Source: Planktosalinus sp963975935 (lineage in GTDB: Bacteria > Bacteroidota > Bacteroidia > Flavobacteriales > Flavobacteriaceae). From it: a stretch of DNA of 64,000 nucleotides. Below the pieces are notes generated by a model. That model ran no database searches. It saw only the letters and a program-made list of their open reading frames with translations, and was not told the origin of the DNA. Below, piece by piece: positions 59,472-64,000 of this stretch. The stretch spans positions 62,001 through 126,000 of the forward strand of contig CAXBIQ010000007.1 in NCBI GenBank assembly GCA_963975935.1. Direction: 5' to 3'. The stretch's first letter is position 1. Every line of letters begins with the position of its first letter. Position numbers and translations under genes: made by a program.

Positions 59472-60761
59472 TTAAATTGCCTTAAGGGTCTTTGCCAGTT
59501 TTTTGGTTAGGTTTTTTCGGCTGTATTGGCTTATGTCTGAAGTTTCCAGCATTAACTTTCCCTCTTTATATTTTTGATACCACGATAAAAGCGTCTCTTT
59601 AATTTTACCTTCTTTGTTATAATCAAAAAAGGCTCCTGTTCCTGTCTGCGCTATAATGGATTCGATGTCACTTTCCTTTGGGCCAAGAGCTAAAATAGGT
59701 CTTCGTGCAGCCAGATATTCAAAAATCTTTCCGGGAATAATCGCTCTGGTTTCAATACTATCTATTTCAAGAACCAAAAGTACTTGTGATTTTCTCTGAA
59801 TATCAAGTGCTTGACTATGTGATATATATCCTATATTGATTAAATAGTCACTTAAGCCATAGCTGTTGATGCTTTTTACCACCTCGTCACTCACAACTCC
59901 TGCAAGTTGTAATCGAAAGTCAGATGCAAAGTTTTGATTTTCCTTTATTAATTCAGAAAAGATTTTCCACAAAATTTCAGGGTTCCTTTCTGTAAGCAAC
60001 GAACCAATATGAGAGACTGTAAATTTTGTATCCAACTTAACCTCCCCGGCTATTTCTGTATCATAACCGTTTGTAATCACGGTTATGGGTACATCTGTGA
60101 TAACTTCAAATTGCTTTTCAGTTGTTGGGCTTGTTACGATGATGTGGTCTGCTGTTTGTAGAACACGGGCTTCCAGTTTTTCATGCTTTCTTTGTGACTT
60201 TTTTGATAAATTGAGTTTTTTGTGATACCCAATTGAAGTCCAGGGATCCCTGAAGTCAGCTACCCACGGTGTTTCTGTAATTTTCTTTAGCTCCATCCCT
60301 ATCAAATGCAAGCTGTGCGGCGGACCGGAAGTAATAATAGCATCTACAGGATTGTCAATGAGATATTTTTCCAAAAATTTAACTGAAGGCTTCACCCAAC
60401 CCACACGCGCATCAGGGATAAAATAATTACCGCGCACCCATAATAGAAATTTTTCCAGTACAGATTGCTTTTTGTCTGATATGATGCCACTGCTGATGGT
60501 TTGTGTTTTCTTTTTTGAAAGAAGTTTAGCAAAACGGTAGGGTTCTTTTATGGGATGCTTTATCACTTCAATTCCCTTTGGAATTTCAGGTTCAAAAGAA
60601 TGATCTATTAATGGATAATGTGGGTTTTCAGGAGCAAAAACGACAGGTTCTACATCAAATTCACGTAAGTATTTTACAAACTTTAACCATCGCTGCACTC
60701 CCGGACCACCGGCAGGCGGCCAGTAATATGTGATAATCAATACCTTGAGTGGATTTTTCAC
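59472..60761 (-). CDS. Glycosyltransferase (GT4-like)
   Basis: A 429-residue GT-B enzyme. The N-terminal motif YYWPPAGGPGVQRWLKFVKYL (within the first 32 residues) is typical of flavobacterial surface-polysaccharide transferases. The C-terminal domain has GSLLTERNPEI and IIPGKIFEYLAARRPILALGP with the donor Glu. The start is a GTG at 60761; no upstream in-frame ATG is available before the YfhO stop, and the N-terminal motif requires this start. The YfhO-type gene lies 8 nt upstream. Confidence 0.9.
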   Translation of the reverse strand: MKNPLKVLIITYYWPPAGGPGVQRWLKFVKYLREFDVEPVVFAPENPHYPLIDHSFEPEIPKGIEVIKHPIKEPYRFAKLLSKKKTQTISSGIISDKKQSVLEKFLLWVRGNYFIPDARVGWVKPSVKFLEKYLIDNPVDAIITSGPPHSLHLIGMELKKITETPWVADFRDPWTSIGYHKKLNLSKKSQRKHEKLEARVLQTADHIIVTSPTTEKQFEVITDVPITVITNGYDTEIAGEVKLDTKFTVSHIGSLLTERNPEILWKIFSELIKENQNFASDFRLQLAGVVSDEVVKSINSYGLSDYLINIGYISHSQALDIQRKSQVLLVLEIDSIETRAIIPGKIFEYLAARRPILALGPKESDIESIIAQTGTGAFFDYNKEGKIKETLLSWYQKYKEGKLMLETSDISQYSRKNLTKKLAKTLKAI

Positions 60762-60769
60762 AGAGTCCC

Positions 60770-63196
60770 TTATTTTTTCTTTCGAAACGAAACAAAAACA
60801 GCTCCTATTAATAAAATCAAGAATAATATGCTACTTCCAAGGCTAATTTTGCTTCCGGTTTCCACGACTTCAGGCTCAAACTTAAATTCAATTTTGTTGT
60901 AGCCCGCCGGAATCAGCATGGCCCTCAATGCATAGTTTGCCCTAAAATGCTCTTGTGGTTTTCCATTAACATAGGCATTCCACCCATAGGGGTAATACAC
61001 TTCAGAAAAGACGGCTATGCCCTGTTGGGGGTTTTCAGTTTCGTAATAGATATAATCAGGTCTGACTTCTATTAGGTCAATAGATGCTACAGAGTCAACC
61101 TGAACATTGTTTACCGGCAATAAATCTGAAAATTCTTTGTGAACAATAGCTTTCTTCTTGGTATTGGTTTCAGCAATAGATAGAATCTCTTCGTCTGCAT
61201 TGTCAACCAAAACAATACTCTCTACAAACCAAGCATTACCATTGGCCTCATAATTTTCAGAAAACAACACCCTACCCTCTTCATCACGTTCAAGTAAATA
61301 TTTTACATTGAACATATTGAACACTTCCAGGCTGCCCTGTTGCAGATAAAAATCATACAAGTCCTGAATGCGTCCGGGTTTAGCAGCGTGGTAGCCTCCC
61401 AGGGCATTGTGGAAATAACTTGCCCTTCCACTTCCAAAGGGATTTGTACTAAGGTCGTATACCCTGAAATGTGTTTCGTCTTTTGATATTTCAGTATCGG
61501 CTTGTGTTTCCTGAAAAGGAGTGTTCATTTGACGGGCACTCACAAAATTATCATTGTTTACATAGCGCTTGTCAACACTCACGAGGTCAAAAAGGATTAA
61601 AACCCCCAATATAAACACCAGGGCATTTCGTTTCAACTTATTTGTCAAAAACAAATAAAGAGTCACGGTTGCTACTATTACAAGCCCCAGGCTTCGCAGG
61701 GTATCTTCAACAAAAATAGCTTTACGGTCTTCTTTTATGGCATCCATAAACTCTTGCCCATAGGCTTGAATATAATAGCCATCACTCGCGCCTGAAAAAT
61801 TAAACAAACTATTTTTTAACAATAAAAACAACAGGCAAATCGCTCCTAAAATCCCACCGCTGTATTTTAATGCTTTGAGTTTTTCCTCGTGCTCAATATT
61901 TGATGTTAGTAATTTCTGGAGCCCTAAAACAGCCAGTATAGGCATACAAAGCTCAATGATTACCTGTATGGAAGAGACCGCCCTGAATTTATTATACAAC
62001 GGAAGATAATCTATAAAAAGATTCGTAAGGAAATCTAGATTATGTCCCCAGGAAAGCAATAATGCCATAACAGACCCGGCAATCAACCAGCGTTTGTGTT
62101 TGCCTTTGATAAGAAAAATCGCTAACAAAGCTAAAAACAAAATCACTGCTCCAATATATGCCGGAGCGGCAACAATGGGCTGTTGCCCCCAATAAGTGGG
62201 CACAGCTGTTACAAAATCATTGGCTTGAGCAGGAGAAAGTCCGCGTTTCATTAAATAATCATAGGTAGCAGAATCCGTGCCTACATCTTCAACATTTCCA
62301 CCACCCATAAATCGAGGGATGAATAAATTAAAGGTTTCCAGAATGCCATAGGAGTATTCTGTTATGTATTCTTTGGAGAGGCCTTGTGTGTTATCTTTTG
62401 GTGCTCCTTCAGGTGTAATGGTCAGTTCACTTGTCCCTCGTGTGGATTCTTTCGCATATTCCTGTGTTGCCAATATATTGGTGGCATTCAATCCTACCGC
62501 TATGATAACCCCGGCTGCCATTAAACCAACCGCTTTAAAAAAATGCGGAAGCTCTTTCGTTTTATATGCATCAACCAAATAGACAATACCTATTACCAAC
62601 ACCAATAACAACAAATAGTAAGTCATTTGAAAGTGGTTGGCACTTATCTCAAGCGCCATGGCAAGTGTAAAGAGTATAAAACCCCAGAGGTATTTTTTTC
62701 GGAAAGCCAGGAAGATGCCCGCAAGTACTAAAGGCATATAAGCTATGGCATGAGCTTTGGCATTATGGCCCACGCCCAATATAATTATCAAATAAGTAGA
62801 AAAACCAAAACCCAGAGCGCCCAAAGCCGCCAGTTTATAATCCACTTTTAAAACCAGTAAAAGAATGTAAAACCCTATAAAATATAGAAATAAGTAATCT
62901 GCCGGTCGGGGTAAAAACCGAAGCGTTCTGTCTATATCTTTAATATAATTGTGTGGGTATTGTGCCCCGAGTTGGTAAGTGGGCATCCCGCCAAATGCTG
63001 AATTTGTCCAATAAGATTCCTCCCCGGTTTCTGCACGGTAATCATTGTGCTGCTTTGCCATTCCGGTATATTGAACAATATCGCTTTGCAGGATTTGTTT
63101 CCCTTGCAAAACCGGACTGAAATAAAACAATGAAACTATTATAAAAAGAGCAAGAACAATGAGGTGAGGGAGATACTTTGTGGTAAAATCTTTCAT
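60770..63196 (-). CDS. YfhO-type polytopic membrane protein
   Basis: An 808-residue protein with about 13 membrane segments, PPAPL-type loop GGMPTYQLGAQYPHN (about 68-82), and a long C-terminal periplasmic part with beta-strands (about 560-780, FRVYDLSTNPFGSGRASYFHN) closed by a last helix. YfhO is needed for lipoteichoic-acid glycosylation in Bacillus; here a role in lipid-linked sugar transfer is inferred. It is 24 nt after the DUF4834 gene. Confidence 0.88.
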   Translation of the reverse strand: MKDFTTKYLPHLIVLALFIIVSLFYFSPVLQGKQILQSDIVQYTGMAKQHNDYRAETGEESYWTNSAFGGMPTYQLGAQYPHNYIKDIDRTLRFLPRPADYLFLYFIGFYILLLVLKVDYKLAALGALGFGFSTYLIIILGVGHNAKAHAIAYMPLVLAGIFLAFRKKYLWGFILFTLAMALEISANHFQMTYYLLLLVLVIGIVYLVDAYKTKELPHFFKAVGLMAAGVIIAVGLNATNILATQEYAKESTRGTSELTITPEGAPKDNTQGLSKEYITEYSYGILETFNLFIPRFMGGGNVEDVGTDSATYDYLMKRGLSPAQANDFVTAVPTYWGQQPIVAAPAYIGAVILFLALLAIFLIKGKHKRWLIAGSVMALLLSWGHNLDFLTNLFIDYLPLYNKFRAVSSIQVIIELCMPILAVLGLQKLLTSNIEHEEKLKALKYSGGILGAICLLFLLLKNSLFNFSGASDGYYIQAYGQEFMDAIKEDRKAIFVEDTLRSLGLVIVATVTLYLFLTNKLKRNALVFILGVLILFDLVSVDKRYVNNDNFVSARQMNTPFQETQADTEISKDETHFRVYDLSTNPFGSGRASYFHNALGGYHAAKPGRIQDLYDFYLQQGSLEVFNMFNVKYLLERDEEGRVLFSENYEANGNAWFVESIVLVDNADEEILSIAETNTKKKAIVHKEFSDLLPVNNVQVDSVASIDLIEVRPDYIYYETENPQQGIAVFSEVYYPYGWNAYVNGKPQEHFRANYALRAMLIPAGYNKIEFKFEPEVVETGSKISLGSSILFLILLIGAVFVSFRKKK

Positions 63197-63220
63197 TGGA
63201 TTGGTTTAGAAAAGCGAAAA

Positions 63221-63487
63221 TTAATCAATTTCTTCGTAATCTACATACTCACCCACAGGTTTCTTGGAACGTGATTTCTTTTGTTGTTTATTATCAATAA
63301 TCGTTTCTCCTTCATTTTCATCCCGTGTTTGGTCAAAACCATATTGGCTTTTAAACGCCTGCTCCATTTTTTGGCCGGCTTTTTTGGCTATATATCTCAT
63401 AATATATGGCGTTGCCAGACGAAATAAAATCTTTAAGCCAAAATAAACCAAAAGAAGTATTAAAATCGTTTTTATAAACGTTGTCAT
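63221..63487 (-). CDS. DUF4834 family small membrane protein
   Basis: An 88-residue protein with one N-terminal membrane segment (TFIKTILILLLVYFGLKIL) followed by a charged, Lys/Glu-rich cytoplasmic part (KAGQKMEQAFKSQYGFDQ). It matches the DUF4834 pattern in flavobacteria. The function is unknown. First gene of the group that includes yfhO, the glycosyltransferase and the flippase. Confidence 0.8.
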   Translation of the reverse strand: MTTFIKTILILLLVYFGLKILFRLATPYIMRYIAKKAGQKMEQAFKSQYGFDQTRDENEGETIIDNKQQKKSRSKKPVGEYVDYEEID

Positions 63488-63605
63488 ATAAAGTATTCCT
63501 GTTTAAAACTAATTTTCAAAAATAATCATACTAATATAGAAAACGGAATTTCTAGTATTAAAAAATTAATAAAACTGCTATATTTACACCAAACACCCAA
63601 AAGGC

Positions 63606-64000
63606 ATGAAGAATAAAACCCATCTCATTTGCAGCTTTCTGATTTGTAGCTTCATAAGTACAAATGCACAATATACAGAGCTTATCAACTCAAACAGACC
63701 CGGAACCTCTCAAGGAGCTTTTGCCGTGGGAAACCAGGTTTTACAACTTGAAACCGGTGCCTCCATGGGTTGGGAAGAACACAATCTACTGCAAACTGAA
63801 ACCGATGCCTTCACGATTGATTATTCCATCAGGTATGGTTTGTTATGGGAACAATTGGAAATAAGCTTTATGGGAAGCTATCTTTCTCAAAACGTGACCG
63901 ATTTTAGAAATCCAAACAATATTCAAGAGTATAAAATCAGTAATTTCAGTTCCAATACACTGGGTGCAAAATATTTGGTTTATGACCCATATAAAAAAAG
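63606..64000 (+). CDS. Outer-membrane transporter-like protein (partial, cut by window edge)
   Basis: The ATG at 63606 starts a frame open to the right edge (about 131 residues). A signal peptide (MKNKTHLICSFLICSFISTNA) precedes INSNRPGTSQGAFAVGNQVLQLETGA, then alternating amphipathic strands (YSIRYGLLWEQLEISFMGSYL), which suggest a beta-barrel of the Phenol_MetA_deg/transporter type known from flavobacteria. The rest is not visible. It is divergent from the DUF4834 gene. Confidence 0.75.
   Translation, partial: MKNKTHLICSFLICSFISTNAQYTELINSNRPGTSQGAFAVGNQVLQLETGASMGWEEHNLLQTETDAFTIDYSIRYGLLWEQLEISFMGSYLSQNVTDFRNPNNIQEYKISNFSSNTLGAKYLVYDPYKK

Noticed and set aside
1..64000. CRISPR arrays, prophage genes, transposases, integrases or secretion toxins
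   Set aside because: No direct-repeat arrays, no integrase or transposase-like frame, and no phage structural gene was seen; the GIY-YIG/tRNA unit is the only mobile-like element.

Overview
The window looks like chromosomal DNA from a member of the Flavobacteriaceae (Bacteroidota). The evidence is the low-GC sequence, the promoters of the Bacteroidota type (a TAnnTTTG -7 box, in several cases with a TTG/TTTG box 20-21 nt upstream), and the near absence of Shine-Dalgarno sites. Several gene families and gene orders are also typical of the group: bifunctional HisB, the LpxC-FabZ fusion, PorX, a YfhO-type membrane protein, DUF4834 and DUF4159 proteins, and AbgT. Almost all of it is housekeeping DNA. 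I see no prophage, insertion sequence, CRISPR array or rRNA operon. Two ends are cut: hisI(E) at the left and an outer-membrane transporter-like gene at the right.

Region by region. 1-6.9 kb holds a complete histidine biosynthesis operon on the minus strand (hisG-D-C-B-H-A-F-I). In front of hisG is a 19-residue leader peptide with five His codons, followed by a terminator and a mutually exclusive antiterminator pairing, so it reads as a ribosome-mediated attenuator. 6.9-11.3 kb holds an OmpA-family protein, a helix-hairpin-helix membrane protein, a prohibitin-like protein and a von Willebrand-type membrane protein. 11.3-20.1 kb holds fabG, sucD and a lipid A/EF-P cluster (lpxD, lpxC-fabZ, lpxA, efp, a methylglyoxal synthase and a second LpxD-like transferase), headed by an HD-domain phosphohydrolase gene. 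20.1-28.4 kb holds porX (response regulator with PglZ domain, a type IX secretion regulator), tsaE, a tiny lipoprotein overlapping a membrane protein gene, alanine dehydrogenase, proline dehydrogenase, aroB, a DinB protein and an Lrp-type regulator.

28.4-39.2 kb holds an M14 peptidase divergent from an XRE regulator with repeated TGTAAAC half-sites between them, then mscL, topoisomerase IV (parC, parE), an NlpE-like lipoprotein, ychF and an AbgT transporter. 39.2-40.1 kb is a tRNA cluster (Ser-GCT, Pro-TGG, Arg-TCT) followed by a small GIY-YIG nuclease gene that runs into a broken copy of the tRNA-Arg. 40.1-57.7 kb holds a methyltransferase, an AI-2E family permease, DUF4159 and ChaN-like proteins, a thiolase, an NlpC/P60 peptidase, a TPR protein, gyrA, clpC, a DksA/TraR-family gene broken by one in-frame stop, hutH, a cold-shock gene and a secreted Arg/Ser/Asn-rich protein. 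58-63.5 kb is an envelope-polysaccharide group: flippase, glycosyltransferase, YfhO-type protein and DUF4834 protein.

Functionally the window joins amino-acid metabolism (histidine synthesis and degradation, proline and alanine catabolism, shikimate), outer-membrane biogenesis (lipid A, OmpA, lipoproteins) and chromosome maintenance (gyrase A, topoisomerase IV). The strongest points for a second look are the his attenuator, the GIY-YIG/tRNA-remnant unit, the operator-like repeats at 29.6-29.9 kb and the overlapping lipoprotein/membrane-protein pair.
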